From CALWPV01 sp045632125 (GTDB lineage: Bacteria > Bacillota > Clostridia > Lachnospirales > Bianqueaceae): a stretch of DNA of 8,232 nt. The first letter of the stretch is position 1; the number at the start of each line of letters is the position of its first letter. The stretch spans positions 1 through 8,232 of the forward strand of contig JAZQWC010000030.1 in the NCBI GenBank assembly GCA_045632125.1. The letters run 5' to 3'. Made by a program: the position numbers and the translations under genes. The notes beneath the pieces were generated by a model. That model ran no database searches. It was not told the DNA's origin and saw only the letters and a program-made list of their open reading frames with translations. Shown piece by piece: positions 1-7,219 of this stretch.

Positions 1-2
1 GC

Positions 3-1598
3 ATCCAGCCTGTGGACAGCGACCTGTATGTGGTGTCTGCCACCGAAAATATGGGTGAGCCCTTAAAAGATCGCGCCTATGAGATCATTGAAGAATCTCC
101 CTTCTGGTTCAACGACAGAGGCTTCACCCAGGGACTGCGTGGCAAGCTGTATCTGTACAGCCGCAGCACCGGAGAACTAACCGCCATCACAGAGCCTCCC
201 TTTGATGCAGGTGGCTTTGAGGTGAAAGATCGCCAGATCCTCTACCGCGGTGCTGAGTGGAAGAGCGGTTTAAAATACCAGAAGGCCGGACTGTATCTGT
301 ATGATATCGATACTAAAACCACCACCTGTCTCATCGAACCCGAGACCCGCAGCGGCTATACCATGGACTTCTGGACACCCGGCAAGATCATGATCGCCAG
401 CCAGGAAAATGACGACAAGGCTGGTATGTATTTCGATGATTTCTATCTGCTGGACATCGAAACCAAGGAAATTGAAAAGTTGGCTGAGTACGACCATAGC
501 ATTGGCGGCGGCAGCGTGGGCAGCGATGCCCGTTTGGGCGGCGGCCGTGGCAAAAAACGCTTGGGCGACAAATGGTACTTTGTGACCACTGTAAACGACG
601 GTTCCTACCTGCGCAGCATTACCATGGATGGCCAGATTTCCAAAAACCTGACGCCCGATGGCTCTCTGGACAGCTTCGATATTAACGATGACCACCTGAT
701 TACCTGCGGTCTGTACGGCAACAAGCTGGCAGAGTTGTATCTGGATGGTGAGCAGGTTACCCACTTCAATGATTGGTTTGAAGAAGAATATAATGTGATT
801 ACCCCCGAGTACCACAGCTACATCGGTTCCGACGGCGTGGAGATCCACGGCTGGGCCATGAAGCCCGCCGGCTACGAAGAGGCTAAAGCGGCAGATCCTG
901 AGGCTAAGTTCCCTTGTATCCTGCATGTACATGGCGGTCCCAAAACCGTATTCGGCAGCGTCTTCCATCATGAGATGCAGATGTGGGCCAATGCCGGTTT
1001 TTATGTGATCTTCTGTAATCCCCGTGGCTCCGATGGCCGTGGCGGTGAGTTCGCCGACATCTGCGGCAAGTACGGCACCGTGGATTATGTGAACATCATG
1101 GAATTTACTGATGAAATGCTGAAGAAATACCCCGACATCGATCCGGCCCGCTTGGGTGAGACCGGCGGTTCCTACGGTGGCTTCATGACCAACTGGATCA
1201 TCGGCCACACCAATCGCTTTGCTGCCGCCTGCTCCCAGCGCTCCATCTCCAACTGGACCGTATTCGAGCACACTAGCGACATCGGCTACAGCTTCACCAA
1301 GAATCACCAGGGTACCCGCACCCGCGATGACGTGGACACTCTGTGGGAGCATTCTCCGCTGAAATACGCCGACAAGTGCGTCACTCCCACACTGTTCATC
1401 CATTCCGATCGCGATTACCGCTGCTGGATGGCCGAGGGCCTCTCAATGTTCACTGCCCTCAAGATGCACGGCTGCGAAGCCCGCATGGTGCTCTTCCACG
1501 ACGAGACCCACGAACTGTCTCGCTCCGGTAAACCCAAGAACCGTATCAAGCGCATGGAAGAGATCATTGGCTGGATGCAGAAATACCTGAACAAATAA
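3..1598 (+). CDS. S9-family serine peptidase (prolyl oligopeptidase / acylaminoacyl-peptidase type), 5' truncated by window
   Basis: This is a serine exopeptidase or oligopeptidase of family S9, probably S9C-like, acting on short peptides in the cytosol. The frame is open to the left edge, so the GTG at 12 is unlikely to be the real start. Numbering from that GTG, residues 1 to about 260 are the rest of a beta-propeller domain and 261-528 are the alpha/beta hydrolase. The hydrolase shows HGGPK, an NPRGSDGRG segment, the nucleophile Ser387 in GGSYGG, the likely acid Asp468 in SDRDYRCW and His500 in HDETHELSRSGKP. All three triad residues sit exactly 118 positions before their equivalents in the next gene, so about 115 residues are probably missing upstream of the window. 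It lies 53 bp before its paralogue on the same strand, which suggests co-transcription. Family assignment is secure; substrate specificity is not known. Confidence 0.93.
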   Translation: MQPVDSDLYVVSATENMGEPLKDRAYEIIEESPFWFNDRGFTQGLRGKLYLYSRSTGELTAITEPPFDAGGFEVKDRQILYRGAEWKSGLKYQKAGLYLYDIDTKTTTCLIEPETRSGYTMDFWTPGKIMIASQENDDKAGMYFDDFYLLDIETKEIEKLAEYDHSIGGGSVGSDARLGGGRGKKRLGDKWYFVTTVNDGSYLRSITMDGQISKNLTPDGSLDSFDINDDHLITCGLYGNKLAELYLDGEQVTHFNDWFEEEYNVITPEYHSYIGSDGVEIHGWAMKPAGYEEAKAADPEAKFPCILHVHGGPKTVFGSVFHHEMQMWANAGFYVIFCNPRGSDGRGGEFADICGKYGTVDYVNIMEFTDEMLKKYPDIDPARLGETGGSYGGFMTNWIIGHTNRFAAACSQRSISNWTVFEHTSDIGYSFTKNHQGTRTRDDVDTLWEHSPLKYADKCVTPTLFIHSDRDYRCWMAEGLSMFTALKMHGCEARMVLFHDETHELSRSGKPKNRIKRMEEIIGWMQKYLNK

Positions 1599-1617
1599 TC
1601 GCATAGTGCAAATAAGG

Positions 1618-1632
1618 GCCTGCGCAGCAGGC
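1618..1632 (+). other. small intergenic hairpin between the two S9 genes
   Basis: A perfect 6-bp inverted repeat (GCCTGC, loop GCA, GCAGGC) lies in the 53-bp gap between the two peptidase genes. No T-run follows on either strand, so it is not a convincing terminator. It could be an mRNA processing or stability element, or chance. Confidence 0.3.
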
Positions 1633-1651
1633 AAAAAGGACGAAGCAAATT

Positions 1652-3592
1652 ATGAAAAACGTAGTTTATCAGGATCTATATCAATTTAACTTTCTGTCCG
1701 ATCCGGTGGTTTCACCGGATGGTACTCACGCCATTTTCACGAAACAAAATGCCGTGGAGGACAGCAACTCCTATACCGCTGAGATCTGGATCATGGATCT
1801 GGCTACCAAGGAATATCATCCTCTGACCACCGGCGGTAAAGAGCGTGGTGGTTTCTGGATCGATGCCGACAACGTGGCTTTTGTGGCTAACCGTGACGGC
1901 AATAAGGCTAAGGGTACCACCTGGTACAAGATCAACATCCACGGCGGCGAGGCTCAGCCCTGGCTGACTGCCAATGAGCGTGCCGGACAGATCAAGCTTA
2001 TCGATGATGAGACCTATATTTACACCGTGAACCGAAATAGTGACGGAGATCCTAAAAAGGAAGAAGATAAAGCTAAAGAGGGAGAGGATTTCTTCGTATT
2101 CGATGAGTTTCCCTTCTGGTTCAATGGCCGTAAGGTGATCAACAAAAAGCGTAATGCTCTGGTGCTGCATCAGAATGGTGAAGATAAGACCCTTACTCCT
2201 CAGTATATGAATGTGCAGGGTATGCAGCTTTCGCCGGATAAGACCAAGATCGTATACGGCGGCAGTGAGTACACCGATGTACAGAGCCGCACTAGCGGAA
2301 TGTACCTGTACGAGATTGCCACCGGAGAAACCAAGACCCTGATTCCGCAGGGCGATCTGTCGGTGGGCAGCTTCTATTTCATGGGCGATCACGAGATCTT
2401 CTACACCGGCTTGGCAGATGATAAACGCGGCGACAATGCGGACTACTATATTTACGATTTGACCACTAACACCAGCAAAAAACTGCCCTTCCCGGATGCC
2501 TCTCCCCACGGCAGTATTGGTACTGATGCCAACATGGGGGGCGGCAATGGCATGAAGTATGTGAATGGCTATCTGTATTTCACTCAGACCGTATGGGGCA
2601 ATGTACATTTGGTGCGCATGGATCACGATGGAAACATTGAGAAAGTGATTGATGCTCCGGGCTCCATCAATGCCTTTGACATGGCAGGAGCCGACATCAT
2701 TTTCACCGCCATGCGGGGCAATGACCTGGTGGAGATCTATCGCCTGAAAGATGGAAAAGAAGAGCGGCTGACAGAGCTGAACCAGCCCTACATGCAGAGC
2801 CACAATGTGATCACGCCGGAGTATTTCACCTTTGAAAACCGTGCGGGCGTGACGCTGGAGGGTTACGTGCTGAAGCCTTTGAACTTTGAACCCGGCAAGA
2901 AGTATCCGGGTATTTTGGAGATGCACGGCGGTCCCAAGGTGGCCTTTGGCAGCATCTTCCACCACGAGATGCAGTGCTTTGCCAACATGGGCTATTTCGT
3001 GTTCTTCACGAATCCACGTGGCAGCGATGGCCGCGGCGATGACTTCGCCAAGATCAACGGCCTGTTGGGTACCATCGACTACGACGACTTTATGGACTTT
3101 ACCGACGAGATGATTCGTCGGTATCCGGAGCTGGATGAAAAGCACATTGGTATCTGCGGTGGTTCTTACGGCGGCTACATGTGCAACTGGATGATCGGTC
3201 AGACCGACCGCTATGCGGCGGCCGCCAGCCAGCGCAGCATTTCCAACTATTTTACCAAGCTGCTCTGCACCGACATCGGCATCACCTACGATCTGCCCCA
3301 GGCCGGCGGTGACCCGTGGAACGATTTCGATAAGGTGTGGGAGATCTCTCCGCTGAAATATGCGCCCAAGGCGAAAACGCCGACCCTGTTCATTCAGTCG
3401 GACGAAGACTATCGCTGCTGGATGAGCGGCGCCATTCAGATGTTCAATGCCCTGCAGCAGAATGGTGTACCCAGCCGGATTGCCCTGTTCCATGGTGAGA
3501 CCCATGAGCTGTCTCGAAGCGGTAAGCCGAAGAACAGAATCTCTCGTCTGACGGAGATCGGCGACTGGTTTGAGAAGTATCTAAAAGTCTGA
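1652..3592 (+). CDS. S9-family serine peptidase (acylaminoacyl-peptidase/dipeptidyl-peptidase type), complete
   Basis: A complete 646-residue S9 serine peptidase, usual length for an S9C enzyme. The ATG at 1652 follows an AAGGA (1636-1640), and the N-terminus (MKNVVYQDLYQFNFLSDP, then VSPDG) is typical of the family. There is no signal peptide or membrane segment, so it should be cytosolic. Residues 1 to about 375 form the beta-propeller, with a Lys/Glu-rich stretch near 130-145 just before FPFWFNGR. Residues from about 379 form the alpha/beta hydrolase, with HGGPK, the nucleophile Ser505 in GGSYGG, the likely acid Asp586 in SDEDYRCW and His618 in HGETHELSRSGKP. It is a close relative of the gene upstream, most similar in the hydrolase half, and the two probably form a peptide-degradation operon. 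The Trp after DYRC, where Pro is common in this family, is shared by both copies. Exact substrate is unknown. Confidence 0.96.
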   Translation: MKNVVYQDLYQFNFLSDPVVSPDGTHAIFTKQNAVEDSNSYTAEIWIMDLATKEYHPLTTGGKERGGFWIDADNVAFVANRDGNKAKGTTWYKINIHGGEAQPWLTANERAGQIKLIDDETYIYTVNRNSDGDPKKEEDKAKEGEDFFVFDEFPFWFNGRKVINKKRNALVLHQNGEDKTLTPQYMNVQGMQLSPDKTKIVYGGSEYTDVQSRTSGMYLYEIATGETKTLIPQGDLSVGSFYFMGDHEIFYTGLADDKRGDNADYYIYDLTTNTSKKLPFPDASPHGSIGTDANMGGGNGMKYVNGYLYFTQTVWGNVHLVRMDHDGNIEKVIDAPGSINAFDMAGADIIFTAMRGNDLVEIYRLKDGKEERLTELNQPYMQSHNVITPEYFTFENRAGVTLEGYVLKPLNFEPGKKYPGILEMHGGPKVAFGSIFHHEMQCFANMGYFVFFTNPRGSDGRGDDFAKINGLLGTIDYDDFMDFTDEMIRRYPELDEKHIGICGGSYGGYMCNWMIGQTDRYAAAASQRSISNYFTKLLCTDIGITYDLPQAGGDPWNDFDKVWEISPLKYAPKAKTPTLFIQSDEDYRCWMSGAIQMFNALQQNGVPSRIALFHGETHELSRSGKPKNRISRLTEIGDWFEKYLKV

Positions 3593-3616
3593 GCTATACT
3601 GTTTGTACAAATAAAA

Positions 3617-3648
3617 GAAACCCCGAACGGAAGAGCGTTCGGGGTTTC
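3617..3648. terminator. bidirectional rho-independent terminator
   Basis: A perfect 13-bp inverted repeat (GAAACCCCGAACG / CGTTCGGGGTTTC) with a 6-base loop lies between the stop codons of the convergent S9 peptidase and lipoprotein genes. On the minus strand the stem is followed at once by TTTTATTT, a good U-tract. On the plus strand the stem ends in TTTC followed by GTGTGTTT, a weaker tract. It starts 24 bp after the plus-strand stop and lies 6 bp beyond the minus-strand stop, so it probably ends both transcripts. Confidence 0.92.
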
Positions 3649-3654
3649 GTGTGT

Positions 3655-5358
3655 TTAATAGGGGTATTCAGTGTTCCAAACCAAAGTATATTCTTCTTCC
3701 GGTGTTAAAGTACCACTGTAGTAAAGTTCTAGATTAGATACGGCCATGTCATAGGCATCATCCAGGGTGAAGTCGTAATCAAAGATATATTTTTCCACGG
3801 CGTTTTGGATGATTTTAAACTCGTCCGAATGGGGTAGAACCACGTGGTCGATGTTTTCGACCATATACTGAAGGTATTCACTGGTTTCATTCGACATGGG
3901 TTTGACTTGGTATTCGGCTCCCATTTCGATTTTATCTTCCATATCGGGCATTTGAAGACCATAATAATCGTAGTAAGTGGAGGTGAAATAATCAAAGGAA
4001 GCATATAAACGGTCACGATTCACGGACATACCCAAAAGAGGAACGATATCGGCATCGGCCAGAGTCTTTAAAAGCTCATAGGCTTCGTCCGGATGAACAG
4101 CACCGGAGGGAATCACCCCAAACATGGTGATGGTGGCGGAATAGGATTCGGGATCCTCCTTTTCCGGAATACCGATGATCATAAAATCCTCTTCGGCATC
4201 GGTATAACGGGATTCGTAGTAATAGGCTTGAGTCAGGGTGGAACCCATAATGCCCATAGTATCACCCGCATCGGAAACACAGGCAAAGGCGTTGCGGGTC
4301 AGCTCGAATCTTTGAGAAATCATAGCACCGGAATAGAACAGGCGGCAATAGCGGGAATTACTTTCTCTGGCATTTAGATATTTGTAATTTTTCGTAGCTT
4401 CAATTTCTTCTTTAGGAAGACCGCGGGATTCAGCAGAAGAAGCTCTTTCCAGAGATTCCTGTTCAGCGGCGACTCGGATCTCATCCAGGCTCATGTTGAA
4501 GTCATAGCAAACAAAGGCTTCATATAATTCAGCCATTTGCTTGAAATAATCCTTATCCAAAACAACTTTTCCGGTTTTGGGGTTATAGGCAGCTTGACCA
4601 CCGGACATGGAAAAGATTTCATAAGCGGTACTTTGGGCGGAACCTTTGGCCGTGGAAGTAAGAAAATGCTTATCATCGGTATTTTCAGCGTCGCGGTAAG
4701 CGGTGGCGAAGGTGTTCACCATATCGTCGAAGGTGTAATCGGAGTTTAACATCAGATCGTGGCGAGCCAAAGATTGCTTGGAGGTGAAGAGGGCGTTCAT
4801 GGTGAAGGTAAGAGGAAAGACATATTGATGGTCTAAATATAAACCAGCCTCCAATACCTGATTCACATAATCACCGCTTTCATAGATGCCATCTTTGTCA
4901 AAATAGGGAAGCAGATCAAGAAATTCTCCCTGCGCCATGAGTTCTGCAATGTCAGCTCTTGTATCGGACACAATCAAATCCGGTGCGTTTCCATCGAGCA
5001 GATAGTTCCAAAGTCCGTCGGATTGTCCGTAGGTGATGCGCACATCCAGAGTAGACTCTTTTTGATAGTTGTTTAACTCAGTGTAATAGATGTGTCCCTG
5101 TTCACCCCAGGTGTAGGCGTTGGAACCCAAATCCCCCATTTGATACATGGTGGTATGGTAGTTACCTTCGTCTCCCCAAGAAACGGGCATGCCCACCACG
5201 AAAACTTCAAGGGTATTTTCGCGATCAAGTTCAGATACGGCTACGAGAGACTCTTCCGAAATCGATTCGGAGGAGTCTAACTGTTCCTCAGTCGAAGCTG
5301 AGGAACAGGAGGTTAAAAGTGCGAGGATCAAGAATAATGCTAATATTTTTCTATACAT
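3655..5358 (-). CDS. solute-binding-protein-like lipoprotein (family 1 extracellular type), orphan
   Basis: A 567-residue predicted lipoprotein. MYRKILALFLILALLTSC is a signal peptide with lipobox LTSC and lipidated Cys18. A Ser/Glu-rich linker (about 19-48) follows, then a large globular domain resembling family 1 (sugar/oligosaccharide type) ABC binding proteins. It has the family's early WNYLLDGNAPDLIVSD segment (about 117-132), LPYFDKDGIYESGDYVNQVLEAG near 140-162, and the NRDRLYASFDYF region near 447-458. The protein should sit outside the cell anchored to the membrane. The ATG is fixed by GAGGAG six bases upstream. No ABC permease or ATPase gene is next to it. Instead it is the third gene behind a BlaI/M56 pair, 44 bp after the M56 stop, so it may be the regulated output or a partner of the sensor. 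The 44-bp gap has a TTGACA (5401-5406, minus) but no well-spaced -10, so a private promoter is doubtful. Hand-counted lines are AT-rich relative to the S9 genes. Ligand unknown. Confidence 0.8.
   Translation of the reverse strand: MYRKILALFLILALLTSCSSASTEEQLDSSESISEESLVAVSELDRENTLEVFVVGMPVSWGDEGNYHTTMYQMGDLGSNAYTWGEQGHIYYTELNNYQKESTLDVRITYGQSDGLWNYLLDGNAPDLIVSDTRADIAELMAQGEFLDLLPYFDKDGIYESGDYVNQVLEAGLYLDHQYVFPLTFTMNALFTSKQSLARHDLMLNSDYTFDDMVNTFATAYRDAENTDDKHFLTSTAKGSAQSTAYEIFSMSGGQAAYNPKTGKVVLDKDYFKQMAELYEAFVCYDFNMSLDEIRVAAEQESLERASSAESRGLPKEEIEATKNYKYLNARESNSRYCRLFYSGAMISQRFELTRNAFACVSDAGDTMGIMGSTLTQAYYYESRYTDAEEDFMIIGIPEKEDPESYSATITMFGVIPSGAVHPDEAYELLKTLADADIVPLLGMSVNRDRLYASFDYFTSTYYDYYGLQMPDMEDKIEMGAEYQVKPMSNETSEYLQYMVENIDHVVLPHSDEFKIIQNAVEKYIFDYDFTLDDAYDMAVSNLELYYSGTLTPEEEYTLVWNTEYPY
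5248..5278 (-). repeat. near-perfect inverted repeat (hairpin 2) within lipoprotein linker codons
   Basis: Plus-strand arms AGACTCTTCCGAA (5248-5260) and TTCGGAGGAGTCT (5266-5278) are 13 bases with one mismatch and a 5-base loop. In the lipoprotein mRNA the mismatch is C-A; in a plus-strand RNA it would be a G-U pair. It covers about codons 27-37, the Ser/Glu-rich linker, and lies 2 bases from the next hairpin. No U-tract follows. Confidence 0.6.
5281..5308 (-). repeat. perfect 11-bp inverted repeat (hairpin 1) spanning the lipobox Cys codon of the lipoprotein
   Basis: CTGTTCCTCAG and CTGAGGAACAG are perfect 11-base arms around a 6-base loop. The stem covers codons 17-26 of the lipoprotein gene, including the lipidated Cys18 codon, about 50 bases into the reading frame. 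There is no T-run after it on the minus strand, so it is not a terminator. A role in translation pausing near signal-peptide exit or in mRNA stability is possible but not shown. Confidence 0.65.
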
Positions 5359-5364
5359 AACAAT

Positions 5365-5370
5365 CTCCTC
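5365..5370 (-). promoter_or_regulatory. ribosome binding site of the lipoprotein gene
   Basis: GAGGAG on the minus strand, six bases before the ATG at 5358, fixes the start of the lipoprotein and gives the third gene its own strong translation initiation site. Confidence 0.85.
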
Positions 5371-5402
5371 TATATATACTCATTAGTCGGTGTTTTGAAT
5401 TG

Positions 5403-6788
5403 TCAAATTGCGTTCAGAATGTTATTTAAGATGACTGTGAGGTTGCTGTCCCGATCAGCATATATGGCAAAGTTAAGTTCGTAGGAGCTACGACCGAACT
5501 GACAATCAAGCTGAAGTTCAGCGGCATATTCTTGAAGGTCCACCACAATGGGAGAGCCGATATCGCCTGCTTTTGTCTTCTTGATTTCAGCAGCACCAAT
5601 AAGGGAGCCATCTTCAAATTGATACATACAAAAGTCATTAAAATAACTTTTATCGTAGCCAGCCAGTTCCAGAAACTGTGAAGATACATCGGTATAGGTG
5701 TACGAATTGCACCAGGTAAACAGATGATCTCGGAGATCGGTACAAATGGGAATAGCCGGTTTTGTGGAAACATAGCTCTTTTTGGCAGGAGGTTCCAAGT
5801 CAAACCAGTCGGAAGCCTGTGCTCCGGTAAATGTGAGAAGGATGCTTGTAAGAAGCATAACTCCAACGATGCCGAACGTCAATCTTGCGGTATGCGGGGC
5901 CTGGGCCAGGGTCAGGATCCGTTTGCGCAGGGCGCGCTTGGAAGAGATCATGCTGCTGACCATGGTGGTGCTGCAGGAGAAAATGGAAAAAGAAATTTTG
6001 CGCTGCGCAACCAGTTGGATCAATGTTTGACCGTAGGCAAGGCGGCTTTCTTCGCCGAGGGTGCGGATGGCCAGATCGTCGGCTGCGGCTTCGCCGTCTT
6101 GCTTGGACAGGAAGCAGGCCCACCATACCAGGGGATTATACCAGTGCAGGATGAGGGCCAGCAGGCGCAGGACGCTCCAGATGTGATCGCCGTGGCGATA
6201 GTGGGCGCGTTCGTGGGCCAGTGCGTGACGCTGAATTTCTGGATCCGATAGGGAGACACCGTTTAGGTAAATGGAAGGACGGAAGATGCCGAAAAGGCAG
6301 GGTGACGCCAGGCCTTCCATACCATAGAGGCGGGGCCGGGTGGGATCGGTGTGATCTTGTAAGGGTTTACGCATGAGCTTTAACTTGCGATACAGTCTCC
6401 AATTATTAGCGAGAATGCTTTCGGCTGCGATGAACATGCCGTAACCCCAAATACCGTAGATGAGGTAACGCCAGGACGTTACTTGTGCCTGATAATTCAG
6501 GATGTTATTGGAATCGGTAAAAAATCCAGCTTTCTCATGATAGGTGATGTCGATGGCGGAGCGGATGGCTTCAGAGGAATCGATGATGGGCTCGGCCACA
6601 TTCATGATGCTGAGGATGCTGTGCAGCGGGTTGTAGGGGATCAGCAGACGGAGCAAGACCACCAGCCACAGGCTGTAGCGCAGCACAGGGCTGAGGTGTT
6701 GTTTGGTGAGTTGCCTCAGGCCTATGATCAGCAAAATGAGGACGCTGGAGGTGATGCACCATTCCAGCAGGGTGTAAATATCAATCAT
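5403..6788 (-). CDS. M56-family (BlaR1/MecR1-like) membrane zinc metallopeptidase sensor with non-penicillin-binding C-terminal domain
   Basis: A predicted 461-residue membrane sensor-protease. In known BlaR1/MecR1 systems this protein senses a signal outside and its cytosolic zinc protease relieves repression by BlaI. I chose the ATG at 6788 (MIDIYTLLEW): it overlaps the repressor stop by 8 bp and has GGAG seven bases upstream. An in-frame TTG eight codons earlier has no better site. Hydrophobic segments lie near residues 8-24, 36-52, 108-125, 205-227 and 302-322. The zinc site is HERAH at 192-196 followed by the HWYNPLVWW segment and DGEAAADD, with Glu233 the likely third ligand; Ala replaces the Cys of the common ExxCD form. 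After the last membrane segment about 135 residues face outward. They contain four Cys (349, 360, 387, 429) and no SxxK, SxN or KTG penicillin-binding set, and are too short for the BlaR1 sensor domain (about 250 residues). The stimulus is therefore probably not a beta-lactam. The downstream lipoprotein is a plausible partner. Confidence 0.9.
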   Translation of the reverse strand: MIDIYTLLEWCITSSVLILLIIGLRQLTKQHLSPVLRYSLWLVVLLRLLIPYNPLHSILSIMNVAEPIIDSSEAIRSAIDITYHEKAGFFTDSNNILNYQAQVTSWRYLIYGIWGYGMFIAAESILANNWRLYRKLKLMRKPLQDHTDPTRPRLYGMEGLASPCLFGIFRPSIYLNGVSLSDPEIQRHALAHERAHYRHGDHIWSVLRLLALILHWYNPLVWWACFLSKQDGEAAADDLAIRTLGEESRLAYGQTLIQLVAQRKISFSIFSCSTTMVSSMISSKRALRKRILTLAQAPHTARLTFGIVGVMLLTSILLTFTGAQASDWFDLEPPAKKSYVSTKPAIPICTDLRDHLFTWCNSYTYTDVSSQFLELAGYDKSYFNDFCMYQFEDGSLIGAAEIKKTKAGDIGSPIVVDLQEYAAELQLDCQFGRSSYELNFAIYADRDSNLTVILNNILNAI

Positions 6789-7161
6789 TGCGCTTCTCCA
6801 TTTCTTTCTCAAGAAGCTGATACAGTTCGGCGATGTCTTTGTCGGTGAGCTCGCCGCTGTTTACCATGGCATTGACCATGGAAAGAGGACTTCCGTGATA
6901 CATCTTTTTCACAAAGGAATGAGTCTCTTCCATGACAGCTTCTTCGCGGGGGAAGAGGGGGTAGAACAGCTTGGCTTTACGGCCCTGTTCAACGCGAACC
7001 AGGCCTTTTTTGGCCATGCGGCTGAGTACGGTTTCGGCGGTGGAAGTGGATTGACCGGTGCGTTCCACGTGACGACGGCGGATCTGAGCCAGAGTCAGAG
7101 GGGAATCTTCCCACAGGCACTCATAAATCTCCCATTCGCCGGCAGTAAGTCTATTTTTCAA
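6781..7161 (-). CDS. BlaI/MecI/CopY-family transcriptional repressor
   Basis: A 126-residue winged-helix repressor of the usual length for the BlaI/MecI family. Residues 1 to about 72 are the DNA-binding domain, with LTAGEWEIYECLW at the start, recognition-helix region TSTAETVLSRMAKKGLV (39-55) and the wing VEQGRKAKLFYPL. The C-terminal helices (about 73-126) dimerise in this family. The start is a TTG, supported by AAAGGAGG nine bases upstream and by the family N-terminus; no ATG is available. The 3' end overlaps the M56 gene by 8 bp, the classic arrangement for a co-regulated pair. It probably binds the two dyads at 7220-7270 and represses its own operon. By remembered alignment to MecI, the position of the Asn101-Phe102 cleavage site is Ala98-Met99 here, so inactivation by cleavage at the classical site is doubtful. 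Confidence 0.94.
   Translation of the reverse strand: MKNRLTAGEWEIYECLWEDSPLTLAQIRRRHVERTGQSTSTAETVLSRMAKKGLVRVEQGRKAKLFYPLFPREEAVMEETHSFVKKMYHGSPLSMVNAMVNSGELTDKDIAELYQLLEKEMEKRND
6796..6799 (-). promoter_or_regulatory. ribosome binding site deciding the M56 start
   Basis: GGAG on the minus strand, inside the last codons of the repressor, lies seven bases before the ATG at 6788. It favours that ATG over the in-frame TTG at 6812 and implies translational coupling to the repressor. Confidence 0.7.
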
Positions 7162-7170
7162 GATCGTTTA

Positions 7171-7178
7171 CCTCCTTT
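7171..7178 (-). promoter_or_regulatory. strong ribosome binding site for TTG-started repressor
   Basis: AAAGGAGG on the minus strand lies nine bases before the TTG at 7161. It is an almost full anti-Shine-Dalgarno match and justifies calling a TTG start. Confidence 0.85.
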
Positions 7179-7219
7179 CAATAATTTACGGAACGAAATG
7201 TGTACCGATAAGTAAAAAA

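Noticed and set aside
1618..1632. intergenic hairpin as a terminator between the S9 genes
   Set aside because: The stem has only 6 bp and no T-run follows on either strand.
1712..3505. 597-codon open frame antisense to the second S9 gene (and 377 codons antisense to the first, 270-1403)
   Set aside because: They lie entirely opposite strongly supported peptidase genes, show no family motifs or ribosome binding sites, and are explained by the codon bias of the sense genes.
5371..5406. TTGACA upstream of the lipoprotein as a separate promoter
   Set aside because: The hexamer is perfect, but the only TATA-like sequence is about 22 bases away and almost touches the ribosome binding site, so spacing is poor. 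Read-through from the operon promoter is simpler.
5724..6251. 175-codon plus-strand open frame opposite the M56 gene
   Set aside because: It overlaps the zinc-protease region of a clear M56 gene and its translation is low-complexity Gly/Gln-rich shadow sequence with no recognised motif.
5403..6788. calling this pair a beta-lactam resistance blaR1/blaI system
   Set aside because: The C-terminal domain is too short and lacks penicillin-binding motifs, and no beta-lactamase or PBP gene is adjacent.
6789..6812. TTG at 6812 as the M56 start (eight extra residues)
   Set aside because: The added residues are charged, not family-like, and the ATG at 6788 has a well-placed GGAG and the typical overlap with the repressor stop.
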